Translations under genes and position numbers: made by a program | In this document: one piece after another, positions 51,950-64,000 of the stretch | Numbering within the stretch: the first letter of the stretch is position 1 | Layout of the letters: every line of letters starts with the position of its first letter | Assembly: GCA_946406115.1 (NCBI GenBank) | Contig: OX291561.1 | Span: 8,920,273-8,984,272, forward strand | Reading direction: 5' to 3' | Length of the DNA: 64,000 nucleotides | Source of the DNA: Apoda limacodes | Taxonomy: Eukaryota > Arthropoda > Insecta > Lepidoptera > Limacodidae | Notes under the pieces: model-generated | Databases searched by the model: none | What the model was told of the DNA's origin: nothing | Seen by the model: only the letters and a program-made list of their open reading frames with translations

Positions 51950-52345
51950 TAGGGTTTCGTACCCAAAGGGTAAAAAAGGGGCCCTATTACTTACACTCCG
52001 CTGTCCGTCCGTCTGTCACCAGGCTGTATCTCATGAACCGTGATAGTAAGACGGTTTAAATTCTCACAGGAGATGCATTTCTGTTGCCGCTATAACAACA
52101 AATACTAAAAAACAGAATAAAATAAATACTTAAGGCTCCCGTACAAGATATTGATAATGGCAACAGGTAGACGCTTGATAATATTGATGATATATATTCA
52201 CATTAAAAATAAATAATGAAATTAAAATAAAGCAAATATTTAATCCATACAACAAACGTGATTTTTTTGCCATTTTTATAGTTAATGGTACGGAACTCTT
52301 CGTGCACGAGTCCGACTCGCACCTGCCCAATTTTTTTATTATTCC
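51950..52345 (+). repeat. Common lepidopteran-type repeat with internal insertion
   Basis: Includes GGGTTTCGTACCCAAAGGGT, then CCGCTGTCCGTCCGTCTGTC and CATGAACCGTGATAG, and ends GGTACGGAACTCTTCGTGC, GAGTCCGACTCGCA. This order is, from memory, that of a very abundant repeat. About 100 bases near 52140-52235 look inserted. Confidence 0.65.
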
Positions 52346-52576
52346 AACTAAATATATTCTTTGTTCAAAGTATTTAGCATATTATACAAACTCATATTGT
52401 CTCTTACAACTTATTGCAAATAAATCTTTGTTACTTAAAAAAAATATTTTATATTAGTAAGTTTTTTAACTTAGACTTTGATTTGATTCCTGGGTCTTCC
52501 TATTTTTTTTTTTTCTTACCAACAATTTTTGTACTCTATCATGTTAGCTATCTACAACTAAGAAAGAAATAAGAAT

Positions 52577-52999
52577 TCATTTCCCTAACAGGCTATCGAT
52601 ACATAAATCCAAACTACCAACCATGTGTCCAGTATTTGAAATTTTCCTCCAGAATTGACTACCCCTAGTCACCAATGTTAACGATCCAAAAATCTGGCTA
52701 ATCCTATCACCGCTAATAGTATTATAGACCAGCAGATTAGATGATGACACGGCCCCGTTTAGCCAAATCACTCTTTCCGATTCTGCGAGGTCAGGCAGGT
52801 CATCGACCAGTGGGGTCACATGTCGCGAAGTGTGGCTGGACCGGTCGTATTGTTCTACATCCGGTCCGGTTACGGACGAACAGACTTGCATTTGAAGGCG
52901 GAAATCAATTTGTTGGCTAGATGTGAGATGTGTATGTAGATAATTTTGTTGCATTTGAATAGATGTTTTATTGTACAGTTTCCAGACCGATAAGGGCAA
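52577..52999 (-). CDS. Uncertain ORF, 140 codons
   Basis: Open minus-strand frame in locally higher-GC DNA, with a plausible mixed composition (SSVTGPDVEQYDRSSHTSRH in the middle, LVYNTISGDRISQIFG later) but no known domain. It could be part of a decayed element or an exon. No splice sites were pinned down. Confidence 0.2.
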   Translation of the reverse strand: MPLSVWKLYNKTSIQMQQNYLHTHLTSSQQIDFRLQMQVCSSVTGPDVEQYDRSSHTSRHVTPLVDDLPDLAESERVIWLNGAVSSSNLLVYNTISGDRISQIFGSLTLVTRGSQFWRKISNTGHMVGSLDLCIDSLLGK

Positions 53000-53369
53000 A
53001 GTTGTCTGCTACCTCATTATGTTGTTGAAGACAGTTGTTTGTTCCCAGTACAGCAGAGGTGCCTACTTAGAAAAAGGAGGCTTAGGTCCACCGCACAGTC
53101 TCAGTGCAAATTAGCAGACGACGCAGACAGGGCCGACGACGGTTTGTCGTGCTTTCCGAAGCTCACAAGAGCTCTGATAAATATGCCACTAGGTGGTTGC
53201 TATCCAATGACTGACCACAGCCCACGTTGCTTAATTTCGTATATCGTGTACAAAAATTTAAAAAATAAAACAAGATATAAGTGATTAGTTGATTACAATA
53301 TAACATTTTAATGTTTAATTGTAAGTTAAAGTATAGTGGATTGTATTACAGGGGAGAAAAATAATGGGT

Positions 53370-53450
53370 GAGGGTGCTATTTTGAATCCAGATCGTAGCG
53401 AAGGATTCTAGAGTAGAATCCTGAATCCTTAGGTGCAATGAGGGATTTAA
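53370..53450. repeat. Dispersed repeat with short palindrome, copy 2
   Basis: Inverted copy of the segment at 1885-1955, sharing the palindrome and the CGAAGGATTCTAG and TTTGAATCCAGAT flanks. Confidence 0.5.
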
Positions 53451-56195
53451 TATGCGTCGCCTGAGCTTAAAATATTTTGTGAGTGATACACTCTACTTTT
53501 TATTCCCCTCTATGAAAAAACAAATAAATGGCGCTTTTAAACACAACTCATGAATGTTTAAATGATGTTTAAAGCAAAAGAGATTTATTATTTAAAATTC
53601 ATTACTACCCGCTTCGGGAGCGGGAGCAAAGACGCACTTTGCTCCCGCCTAATGGCAAAAATCATCGTTTTTCGAATAGATGAGGTGAAAAAGTATAATA
53701 GTCTCTTATCATTATTTAATTATTTATATGTATACATATAATAATAATAATCATATAAAAAATAAATGTGTATGATTGTATGAACACAATATTGTGCGCT
53801 TGTCAATGATTTCATCGCCTCGCAACGTTCGTGTGCATTGCATAAATAATTTACCATCGTAAGTTATCAGTGGGCGATGGCTACCTCATACATAATTCAA
53901 TAGTCAATACATTGGACTGCACAATAGATTCTGCATTACAACACGTTCCATATCGTCGCAGCCATTTAATTGTAATATTTTGTGTATTTATATCTTCACG
54001 GTTTTAGTCCTCGTTTATGGTAACCAGTGGCTGGATACCTATACATCCACATCATAATGTGGGAAGCAGTCTCTTTTTACTAACTTGCGTAACGGGTTGG
54101 AAGCCCATCGACGCAACACTGCTTATACAATGCATCTGCTGAATTTAGGTGGCTTTATGTATGTATGTACTTAAGTCTTCATTCACTTAGAGTGAGAAGA
54201 AGACAAGGGACAGGATATTACCCTTTTTAAAAAGTTCTTGACAGGCTTGGCGAAATACGGTCTGCACGTGTAACAAAAAAAAATATAACTATGAACCTGA
54301 TAATAAATTGTCAGATAGGTATATTGTACCCCATCTTCACGTTGTTTATCGAATAAAAGTTCTTCCTAAACAGTTTAGTATAGTTTCATTTTAATCAGTT
54401 AAGTAGTGTTTACTAAAAATCTAACTAAAATTTAGTTGGATTCCTTCATTCCCGATCCCGAGACTACGATGTATTGAGTTTTAAATAAATAAATATAACA
54501 TTAGGTTACCTGTTCCCTCATCTATTCATACACCGTGTGAGCAACCATTTTATCAGAAAATAAGTCGGACTGAATTATCCATACATAATAAAGGTATCCT
54601 AGTCGTCCTCATTCCCTGAGAAAATTCATGAAAAGGTTACAATTTGAAGCTCTATCCAGGTTTCTGAAAGAGGAAAAGATAAAAGTGTATGTTCACTTGA
54701 ATTGTGCATGTGTTCTGAATACCACACAAGCAAGACGTCTCGGTATATTCTAGATAGTTAATTATATCTAATGCGACAAAAACAAAACGCGTCAACCATT
54801 AAGAAATTCGAAACTTGCACTATACAAAAACAAGCCGTTTCTGTGTCGCCTACGTATTGTTGAATGCGTCGATTTATCATGCAGATTCCGTAGCGTTGAC
54901 TTGTAGGAAGCACTCCTAGTTCGCACGATATGTGTACTACAGTCGTGACTCCTGCAGTGATAATCCTGCCACGCCTGTGTTCTGGCGATTTTCGTGCTGA
55001 TTTACTAGTGTTATTGCTTTCATACATGTACTACTAAATAGTGCAAGGGGTTTAAGGATCTTCGCTTAAATTAAAATAATTCTCTTTCTGGTTAAAAAAT
55101 TGATCAAGTGCTGATCCAGAGAACTGAAGAAGATAGGGCAAACTGAGCTATTAATAGGTATAAAGGTATATTTTCCTTGACAAAGTCAAGCCGAAATTAA
55201 ATAATACAAAAACATACAGATGCTATACTATTATTCCAAGGTCTGATATTGGCAGAATCATATAATGCAATTAAATTTTCTCTTTAGAAAAACGTCACAA
55301 AGCTACCTCTAATTTTTGTCAATTTTCGATTTATTTTTATAACAGTAAATATAATTTTGGTGATATTGCATTATAATATTTATAAAATAATACCTAGGAA
55401 TGTTATTAGCAAGTTTCCAGTACAAATAATAATACTTAAGTTATTAATAGTTAATGCTTTTCGCCTATATTACCTTTATATTCAGCGTTATATGCATAAT
55501 TTGCCTGGCTTTATGCCCCCTCTTAATGGGAATTGTAAAACGATACTGACGATTAATATCTACATTATCTAACCTACTTACTCCTGATATCAAACAATAT
55601 TGTGTTCATTTAAAAGTCCGAATCAAATCGATTGTACAACTCAATTCATTGTGGGACGAGGTGATGACATTGATATGCGTTAAAAAAAAAAAACCAGTAT
55701 GACCACTGACCCACAACTACAAGTGTGGGCGTCTACTCGGTTTTATTTTTATTCAGTTACCAGCGTAATATTGCATAATAGCTATGTGCTAAACTCGCGG
55801 CATTGTATAATGGTACCTACCTATGTTGGCGCTTGCGAAGAAATTTTTATATATTTATTTGAACCGCTATCTTATTTGCTGATTTGTTCTCCGGCCAGCC
55901 AAACGCTGCGTAACAAGGTTCTACCTAAATCGCCTATAAAATTTTAATGGCGAAACTATAGCATTTGAAAGATTAAAACAAATACATGCTATAAAACTTG
56001 CTTTTGTCTAAGTGCATTTAGCTTATTTAGTGATTTTGATTTATTGTATTTGATGCAAAAAAATATCTAGAAGTGACTATTCTTTTAAACACTTGTGCTC
56101 ATTTTTAAAGCGTGTATTGCATTCGGTTGTTTTAAAAGTTAATAAAATCATTATTTGTTGTTATCCAGTGAGTTGGCTAAATTTTTAGCGAAAAG
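53451..56195. other. Non-coding stretch
   Basis: AT-rich, with no supported gene. The minus-strand ORF at 54758-55027 (89 codons) has no recognisable feature. Confidence 0.4.
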
Positions 56196-56199
56196 TTTC

Positions 56200-56410
56200 A
56201 AGACGTCGTTTTTTTGGTCGCAGAACCGATGGCCGTTGGAGCACACGTTCTAAAGTAGAGACCACGGATTGGTAAGCAAGCGAAGCGCGCGGGTCGCCCG
56301 ACAGCCAAGTAGACCCATGTCTTAAAGAAGATAGCTGGAAGTGTTCCTTGGGAAATGCCTATGTTCACCAGTAGACTTCTATAGGCTAATTTGATTACAC
56401 GCACATCATT
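56200..56410 (+). repeat. RTE-type LINE 3' fragment
   Basis: Broken frames recall the end of RTE elements: a RW segment near 56225, then the equivalent of the usual R-P-R-T-G-x-R-S...GRP stretch (ACCACGGATTGG, GCGGGTCGCCCGACAGCC). A related piece lies at 61.83-61.95 kb. Confidence 0.45.
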
Positions 56411-56450
56411 ATTACAAAATTCAGCTTTCTGGCTTATGTCGCCCTCTTAA

Positions 56451-56787
56451 GGCCCCATATACTGCCCACAAGCGCCGCTATTAGATATTGTTTATTTCAT
56501 CTTCATAGAAAGCGTATTTTAAAAAAAGTGAATAAATGAAAAATGCTGGATTTATTTGATTGTAGAACATGTCTGCGACTTTTAATCCTGCTAAAAGTGG
56601 ACACCTTGTTACGCCCGGATTAAAACTCGCCGACATGTTCTACATATAATACAAAACGTTATAAAAGAAGTTAACAACTAGGTAGTTAGCATTTTTATTT
56701 TTTTCACTTTTTTCTTTTACCTACGCTTTGTATGAAGAAGAAAGAAACAATGTCTAGTGGCGGCGCTAGTGTGCAGTATATTGGGCC
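56451..56787. mobile_element. Complete TTAA-flanked MITE (piggyBac-like ends)
   Basis: Flanked by TTAA at 56447-56450 and 56788-56791. Terminal inverted repeats of about 45 bases start GGCCCCATATACTGCCCAC and GGCCCAATATACTGCACAC. There is no coding sequence. The TTAA target duplication is characteristic of piggyBac elements. Confidence 0.75.
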
Positions 56788-56799
56788 TTAAATAGAACC

Positions 56800-58101
56800 G
56801 TGTGGCGATGCTAATTGTCGGTTGGCGCGCCTTTATATTATCGCGCGCCACATTAATTGCCCCTATGTCTGTGCGTGCGTTGAAGCTGTTACGTGATCAC
56901 GTATGCGAGTATGCTTAGCAATATGTAAGTACAGTACGTCTATAATTGCTATCCATACTATATCCATATTTTGTAGAAATCTAGTAAAATAATAAATGGT
57001 TCAAATTTAATTGTGTGAGTCTTTATTTCACTCTTGTAATTTTTATTACGGATCCATAACTGAAGAGTGCCTCTACTTTATATACTATAACTCCGTTATA
57101 CTACATGCTATATGCCTACATGCCATGGGATTTGGCCCTTCGAGACCTGCTGTACCCTGTCGTCGCACTTACTTTCGGGTAAAATTGACGCGATTGTCTT
57201 CACGACTTGTGGCGCGCTCTGTCGTGGGTGTCCTGGACTGTGGTAAGAGAGGCCGCGAGACCCCAGCATTAGAGTCTTCTTACTGGTGACAGGTTTAATA
57301 ATAAGTAGTATGTATACATTACGGTTGCACGTACTCTGGTAGATATCGGGTGTGCATATCAAACATTTACCATTCATTATTGATACCTAGCTGTGCCAGT
57401 TTAGTGCTTATCGCATATACATAAATGTAACTTAATACATTATGTAACTCTATTGTTGTTAAGTTGTTACTTATCTACCAGCTTGCCGTGACTGGTTTTG
57501 TATCGGATGAAAAGATGTTATCTTTTTTTTTTACATTTGTCGTAAAGTTAGCTGAATATTTATCTAGTGGGTTCCACGGTGTGTTGTTTTTCCCATATCT
57601 AACCCCCTTAGAGATAATTAAAACATAATAGTTTATAAAAGCTGTTGTGTTTATTACCATTTACCCTGCTGTATAGATTTTTTATAGTATTTTTTTTAAA
57701 TAACGTCGAGTAACAAGTTGATAAGGCAGAACCCTAGAAAAAGTAACTACGTCAAAACATAACGTGTTGTCTATAATACGGGTAAATAAGTATTTTATTT
57801 GCTAAGGCACTTCAGGGTTACGATATCGGTATAAAAATATAGGTACACCACAGTTGAAAGGATACCCCTTTAAAAACACAGCTGGCGTTATAATACTGAG
57901 TTTATTAAGATATTGCGCGTAAAGAGATGATGTAAGTTATTTAAAGGTCGTATTAGTCATTAATGTTTATATTGGAATCGACATTGTGGAATTTATTGAC
58001 CTAATGTTTATTACATGAATCATACTTTTATTGATAGAGTTTGTTATGTTGTTGTGGCAAAAAAGATAATTAAACTGCTGTTATTTTATCGATACTGACT
58101 G
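56800..58101. other. Non-coding stretch
   Basis: A GC-richer patch at 57120-57260 looks like an old repeat. No supported gene. Confidence 0.4.
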
Positions 58102-58350
58102 TGATTGAACCACTACTGTGCTTGTTTGGATTTGGTTTATTTTTACCATTGCATAAGTAGGGTGTGATTGGACCACTACTGTGCTGGTTTGGATTTGGTT
58201 TTTTCTACCATTGCATAGGTAGGGTGTGATTGGACCACTACTGTGCTGGTTTGAATTTGGTTTTTTTTACCATTGCATAGGTAGGGTGTGATTGGACCAC
58301 TACTGTGCTGCTTTGGATTTGGTTTTTTTCACCATTGCTTAGGTGGGGTG
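58102..58350 (+). repeat. Tandem repeat, four 62-bp units
   Basis: Units start at 58102, 58165, 58227 and 58289 and share TGATTGGACCACTACTGTGC and ACCATTGCATAGGTAGGGTG. Differences are single bases and T-run length. Confidence 0.85.
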
Positions 58351-58439
58351 TTTCTGTAAGATTTTTCCTGCGATTTCTACAGTAAAGTAGTGTACGCTCA
58401 CGGCGCTGCCTTTTTGATTTTTGGGATATTTTCACTTAC

Positions 58440-58515
58440 TTGACATCCTCTGTCGCTTAGTTGGTAATGGCCTGCCTGCTGAGCTGGAGGCGTTTGTTCG
58501 ATTTCCGCATTCCGG
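58440..58515 (+). repeat. tRNA-like SINE head
   Basis: An A-box-like TTAGTTGGTAATGG and a B-box-like TTGTTCGATTTCC lie about 35 bases apart, as in a tRNA-derived promoter. No full cloverleaf was built, so a functional tRNA is unlikely. Confidence 0.45.
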
Positions 58516-58794
58516 TAGCTTGTACTATTAAAATCCAAGCAAAGTAGATATTACGTATATTAGTGTACCTAAAATTACCTATAGGCAAAGTCAGTATCTA
58601 GAGGTGTATAAAGTAGATCAACTCGCGCCAAAGGTTTGTTATAGCTTGCAACTGGTGAGTCTTAGTTAGCCTGGCCGCATACTACGAGAAATTTCCGAAA
58701 GAAAAATTCTCGCGTGCGCCGGATGGGCACCTTGTGCATACATTTTGTACACTGTAAGAAAATTTCTCGTGACAAATTATCGATGTTACTTTAG

Positions 58795-58885
58795 AAATCA
58801 AGAAAGACTCATTGGTACACGCTGGGTTTGAACCTCTTACCCTCAGAGCGCAAGGTGAAATCAAACCCCTAGTCCACCACCGACG
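58795..58885 (-). repeat. tRNA-like SINE fragment, second copy
   Basis: Shares AAGAAAGACTCATTGGTACA and AAGGTGAAATC-AAACCCCT with 47998-48075. GGGTTTGAACC reversed is B-box-like. Confidence 0.5.
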
Positions 58886-59434
58886 GCCTATAAATGTTAT
58901 CTAATATACGTTATTTTAAACAAAAAAAAACAAGCAAAACCATTGACTACTTTCGATTTTGAAAAACATATGAATTATCGCAACGCACTTTCTTCAGACG
59001 AATGTTATTTCTACTTTACACACAGTAAATCAACTTTATGGCTCAAACGCAGTATATATACCCCATAACAGCAATTGTGTAATTTATTAACAATACAGGT
59101 AAAAACGAACGTACACTCTGTAATTACATTATTTTCTGATTTAACCTCGCATTAAATGTAAAACTCAATACTTAACAGCGGCGTATATGATGATTTTTTC
59201 TCCTCCATCAGTATAAAAATTCGTTTATTGTCAGTTTTTCAGTATTTCTACGTGATTATCATCGATCATTTTGCTACCGAACTGTATATCATTAATGTAG
59301 CATGTTTACTTCGCAAGTCATTATTTTTTTTTATGCTAGTAAGTTAGTAGATTGCGTTAATTAATTAAATAGACATGAAACTTATTCATATGTAGGTATG
59401 CTTAGTCAAAAACTGTAGAGAGAGAGAGAGAAAG

Positions 59435-59670
59435 CAGTTTGAGAGGAACTAACTCCCGCGAACACTTGAGGAATGAGCTCCTGGATGCCACGGTTTTCAT
59501 TAAGGCCTTCAGTATGGGGTTCTACAAGAAAGAAGTTGTTAGATTTTTGAAGGGTCGGCAACGCGTGAGTGATGATGTATACCACGTGTTGCAAGCGTCC
59601 AAAGGTTGCGATGAACGCGTACCATCAGGTAGACCGTAAGCTTGTTTGCCACTTTAGTGGTATTAAAAAA
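59435..59670 (+). pseudogene. CR1-type LINE 3' end
   Basis: Frame with FLKGRQRVSDDV near 59550 and the tail GTAAGCTTGTTTGCC, parallel to the element at 38.1-38.25 kb. Upstream is a GAGA microsatellite (59417-59432). Confidence 0.65.
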
Positions 59671-61825
59671 GGTAAAGTTGACTGAGGCCTTTTTATTATG
59701 TATTTATTTCTAGTTCTTATTTTCTATTCTTATTCACTTCTGAAAATAGAAACTTCTTCGATGGAGTTTAAATATTGCTTCTTGGGCCTGTAATTTTTGT
59801 AATAATTTCAGATCAAAGAAAAACTGCGACAATTTTATAACTTATTGTTATGTAAAAATAATATATGCGTGCGTATTGTTATACCCCTAATCTCCATACT
59901 AGCTCCGCTACCCTAACCCGATGTCAGCTGTCTAGTCAGCATTTTATACTCGACGCTTCCCATCCACCTCGCCGGTCAGTCAGTCCAGTCCGATCCTTCA
60001 CTCGTGCAACTTCTTTGAAAAATTGTACTTTCTATTTTCAATTTCTAATTAAATTAATTATAGTTCAATAAATTCTTTTTTTAAAAACTAAAATCCCCGG
60101 TCCGATATAACAGTATGTTAACATTTTCAGGTTCTTTCACTGACATAACCTTAATACTTTTGGAAAGGTGTTTGTCACAGAACAATTGCATTTTTGGTGT
60201 GCGATAAATTTTATGTAGTGGATGAATTTCGGGACTGTTTCTTTTTTGTAACCGACACCATTAAGGGTAAACGCCGTAGATTCTTTTTCAAATGATGAAT
60301 TGATTTGCCATAATCTTCAGTTCCGTAAATTACACTTTGTATTTTGATTTTAAAAAAAAGGACATCAAAAAATTAAGTGCTCGCGGTTTTTTAGTTTCAT
60401 GGGATTATAATAAGCCATTTTTTTTTGTAATTAATTGAATTTGCTCCATATAAGAAATTCCGGCACTATTTCAAAAATATAAGAAAAATGGCTTATCCGA
60501 ATCTCGTGAAACCAGAAACGGAGAGCTCTTAAATTTTATACTTTTTTTTTTAATGAAAATGTAAATTAAAATTCAGGATACTTCTGAGATTATGGCAAAA
60601 TTATTTTTGTATGAAAACAATCTGCGGAATATCAGCAGTTCTTTTTATGTGTAAAATAAAATAGCGAAGCCATAAGCGCCTATACTTACAAACTATATTT
60701 TTCGTTTAAATACATTCTTAAAATTTGCTATATGTACGAAAAGTAAACTAAAAATGTTTAATGGCAGGGCTAGAAGATTGTAGGGATCCCCTTAATATTT
60801 ATAGTCTTATAAACATTTGCCACTATATCTGAAAGTGGTAAGAACCAGAAATGATTCGAGTCTTAACTCCATTTCTAAAAATCGATTAAGATCTTTTTTT
60901 AAATTTATAAAAGGCGGCAAAGACATAAAATTCCGCACGGTCCGATTTGAGGTATAATATCCGGGTAGCAGTCTGACTTCTAACGGTTCAGGCGACATCG
61001 CGTGTGCGCTGCGCTGCCCGATTTGGAATACGTGGGCTGTTCGTTTACAAGCGACAGGTTTCTCTAGCATATTCACCACTATTCGAATTAGAAATGCAAA
61101 TGCAATGCTACTAAGTGTATATTAGAATTTCCACAATGTTTATATTTCCTTCTAAAACTGGGCATTGATTCAAACGCGAACAAGAAGTCGAACATTTAAA
61201 TGGTGTTTAATTAAAGCTAGTTATGTTTGTTACATCAATCAATCAATCAATAAAAACCAATGTCTAATGTAAAGTACCGTAGGCCTCGGTAATAAGATAA
61301 TAGTGGCCCTTGACCGAGCGTTGGGCCGTGACGGAAGACAATGGCGAATTGGACAATGTTCCGTGTATAATTTCGGACAAATAACGTAATCCATAAGCGC
61401 GGACGGATAATCTTCACGTAAATTCGGACAATGGCGTTTGGTGACAGCCCTATTCGTTTGGTTAAGCATATGTAAATGGAAAATTAAACTATTGAACAAA
61501 CAAACAAGTAATGAATAGCGTGTGTTGCCAAGATTTCTCAATATAAACAATTAATATTTTCATTTTCAAAAGATTTTACCTTGAGGCCTGACTTGAACCC
61601 ACAACCCTTAGAATCGGTCTACGTGCTTCTCCTAATTGGTTCGAGTTATTGAGATTGATTACAATGATCATGGCCAGAAATGTTTTCGAGGGCTGGATTT
61701 GTAAATCTTGGGACTGCACATGATGTCAATGATTGCAAGAAGCCTACTATGAGCAAAGTATATTAATATGCAGGCTACATTGCTCTTCGAACCGATGTGG
61801 CCGAAACAATGAGGTCAATGAAGGT
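59671..61825. other. Non-coding stretch
   Basis: AT-rich. A tRNA-like B-box reversed (GACTTGAACCCACAACCC) at 61588 marks a SINE trace. No supported gene. Confidence 0.4.
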
Positions 61826-61827
61826 TC

Positions 61828-61955
61828 TTGAGTGGCGACCACGGATTGGAGGACGAAGCGTGGAACCGGCTTCTACCACTTAGTAGAGGCCAGGCTGCTC
61901 AAAACTGACCATTGTAGAGACGTGAAGAAGGCCTTCATCCACATTGGATGTATAT
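61828..61955 (+). repeat. RTE-type LINE 3' fragment, second
   Basis: Frames with a LEWRPRIGGRSV-like stretch near 61830 match the usual end of RTE elements and the piece at 56.2 kb. Heavily decayed. Confidence 0.5.
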
Positions 61956-62749
61956 GCTTTCGTCGAAATTCTAGTCGTAAACTAACAAAGATCTGCTTCT
62001 TTTCTGTAAACGTAATTCTTACTTACTTAAGTTAATAAAGGAAGGGCAACTTATGTATCAACATTGAAGAGAAAAGGCTGCTAAAAATATTACAACGTGT
62101 TAAAGAGATTATGACTTATGATAACTCGTGGTTTAACAAGAGGAAATTGTTAACACTCACATGTTAAATAGCTTTCTCCTCATTTTAAAACCGCTATGTT
62201 TTTTTTTTAAAATCTACGCGAAATTGTATCTGTTTATTTTTTTGTTCATATTTTTTCATTTGTCTCGATGAGGCAAGAATATAAATAAAAAAAGTGCGTA
62301 CATAAATTTTGAGACCCGATACGGTGATATAAATTGACGTATGTATTTTTTTTTAATATTTACATATGGCTTCACATTTTTATCTTAAGTTTAACACAGG
62401 TTTAAAAAATAACGTATTCTACTAACTAACCAACTATTTTGTAAGTAAAAAATATGAATTTTTTTAAAATAATATTGCCATTTTACTGTTCTTCTTGCTC
62501 ATTTGTTACAAATCCTTTTTTAACCGGTAAATTTCATTATTTACGAAGTAAAAATGCATAATGTAAGTCCGTAAATCTTGGTAAGGTCGACCTCACTCGA
62601 GCACTTGTATCGTCTCTTGCTTGAGGCAGGTCGGACCGCATTCCTGCCGGTCATACTGGTAAAATAATATAATGTAAACGTAAATATATTTAGCTCATAT
62701 TGCTATAACGTTTAAACGTTATTGCTATTAGGTTTTTCTTATTCCTTTT

Positions 62750-62815
62750 TTTTTTTTTTTTTTATACCACTAAGGTGTCAAACAAGCTTACGGTCCGCCT
62801 GATGGTAAGCTGTAC
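62750..62815 (-). repeat. CR1-type LINE 3' tail
   Basis: Reverse copy of the tail: ACCACTAAGGTGTCAAAC, then CTTACGGTCCGCCTGATGG, after a long T-run (62746-62764) that is the element's A-rich end reversed. Confidence 0.55.
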
Positions 62816-63130
62816 CCAGCTGTATCGGGACGAGCATTATCTTGCATAAAGATGGCGTTCTTGTCCATGTTTACAAAAAATGGGTCAACATTTAAGATTT
62901 CATTTACGTATCTTTCTGCAGTTTAAAGTGTCATTTTTTATCAACACTCGGTGCGGCTTTCGGGAGAAATTCCAGCCCACAGGAGCCTCCGCTGTATGGT
63001 ACTTTCACTTCAATGCAAGTTGGTTCTAGCGCTCTCCTGGTCTTCGGTAGACTCTTTGCCTCCCATCGTGCGTGTATAGCTTGAACCTCATCACTCTTGA
63101 CCATTCATGTGTATATATGTGTTCTCTAGC
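62816..63130 (-). pseudogene. Possible Tc1-type transposase remnant
   Basis: On the minus strand one frame shows KNAIFMQDNARPDTA, matching the IFMQDNARPH motif of Tc1 transposases, with Asp where His is usual. Upstream sequence is broken by stops. Confidence 0.45.
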
Positions 63131-63246
63131 GTAACTCAGTCTTAAATAACGATGTTGACTTTCGAGTTTAGTCCATTTGCAAGTCTAAATGGGATCAAGC
63201 TGGCTTCAGCAAGACGGACTCTCACTGTACACGTGATTTTTTTATT

Positions 63247-63468
63247 TCAACTGCCATTTGAAATTAATTTCTTAACAGTGCTAACATGACACCACTTAAT
63301 GGTCCTCCCGCGCTGTCGTAAACCTTGTTCGGCTTGTTCCTGGTCTGCGAGTATTAGACCCATTCCCTTTAATCGCTGGAGTACCCATTGCACGGTTGAT
63401 ACTTGCTGTATAACGCTGACTGCGCCCGTCTTTAAGCATCCGGTACACTCTTCAGGTGTTAGTGACAT
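63247..63468 (-). other. Uncertain ORF, 73 codons
   Basis: GC-balanced island with a plausible helical composition (TVQWVLQRLKGMGLILADQE). It may belong with the transposase remnant or be an unrelated short gene. Not recognised. Confidence 0.2.
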
Positions 63469-63714
63469 GTTTTTAATTAAATTTGATCAATGAATTTCAG
63501 TACATGAAAGGCCACGTTTATGTGATAGAACAGAAACAAACGTAAAGGAAATGGATCCAAATTTGTTATTCGAATTCTAAAATCGTCTTTTATTTATTTA
63601 TGGTTTTTAATACTATCACCAAGAAAAATCTACTTCTTATATTTGTAAAGAAATAAACTTAAATTAAGTTTGCTTAAATATTTTGAAAGTGTATAAATCT
63701 TAGTTTTTCTTAAT

Positions 63715-63960
63715 CTTAATATATATAAATCTCGTGTCACAATGTTTGTCCTCAATGGACTCCTAAACTACTGAACCGATTTTGATCAAACTTCGTAAAT
63801 ATCTGTTATTTGATCCAACTTAAAAGATAGGATAGTTTTTATCTCGATATGTCAAGTGCGAGCCGGACTCGGGCACTATAGGTAGAAACCAACTTTCGCC
63901 GGGTACAGAGGGACGGCAGCGGAACAACGTTCGCCGGGACAGCTAGTTGTCTTATATAAA
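63715..63960 (+). repeat. Interspersed repeat resembling the 35.5-kb family
   Basis: Contains CTACTGAACCGATTTTGAT and AGGATAGTTTTTATCTCG and ends CCGGGACAGCTAGTTGTC. Typical of a common lepidopteran dispersed repeat. Confidence 0.45.
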
Positions 63961-64000
63961 CGAATATGGCGGATTGGAGACGAATTTAAGTGTTGGAAAA

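Noticed and set aside
54758..55027. 89-codon minus-strand ORF
   Set aside because: No domain, no clear exon boundaries; kept only as non-coding.

Overview
The window is arthropod nuclear DNA, most likely from a moth or butterfly. It is AT-rich, with short exons flanked by GT/AG introns and dense decayed transposon debris: CR1 3' ends, tRNA-derived SINEs, a mariner, TTAA-type MITEs and RTE tails. Several of these resemble families common in Lepidoptera. That placement is inferred from remembered repeat families, not from a search.

Layout. 1-2279: the last three exons of a plus-strand host gene with a coiled-coil C-terminus. 2280-8411: AT-rich non-coding DNA. 8412-8791: a repeat fragment that recurs at 26.5 kb. 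8827-10556: about nine tandem copies of a 189-bp unit, each able to fold into several hairpins with the same loop. 13389-14376: the last two exons of a second, unrecognised host gene. About 14.4-26.5 kb: a near-complete Polinton/Maverick (adintovirus-like) integrated virus. About 26.63-32.26 kb: a Jockey-clade non-LTR retrotransposon with a broken gag and an open endonuclease/reverse transcriptase ORF. 32.4-34.6 kb: a possible solo LTR and a decayed Ty3/Gypsy 3' end interrupted by RTE-like sequence. 35-64 kb: non-coding DNA full of small repeats, with one candidate host exon near 50.7 kb.

The Polinton has two converging gene blocks. The plus-strand block holds a protein-primed family B DNA polymerase, a small unknown ORF and a short spliced gene. 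The minus-strand block, read from right to left, holds a packaging ATPase, a conserved structural-type protein, a fibre-like small protein, a retrovirus-type integrase with a C-terminal chromodomain-like segment, a parvovirus-type phospholipase A2 fused to a basic/hydrophobic tail, an adenain-like protease, a penton-like capsid protein, a 47-codon basic protein, a major capsid (hexon-like) protein and a 158-residue unknown. Genes are tightly packed, with four-base ATGA overlaps. Together they cover genome copying, integration, packaging, capsid building, proteolytic maturation and membrane breach. Terminal inverted repeats were not found, and the protease reading frame lacks a start codon in the expected place, so the copy may be incomplete or recently inactivated.

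The strongest candidates for something undescribed are the hairpin satellite (more than 36 splice-donor-like loops), the overlapping micro-ORF between the capsid genes, and the spliced gene with a GC-rich upstream region inside the Polinton.
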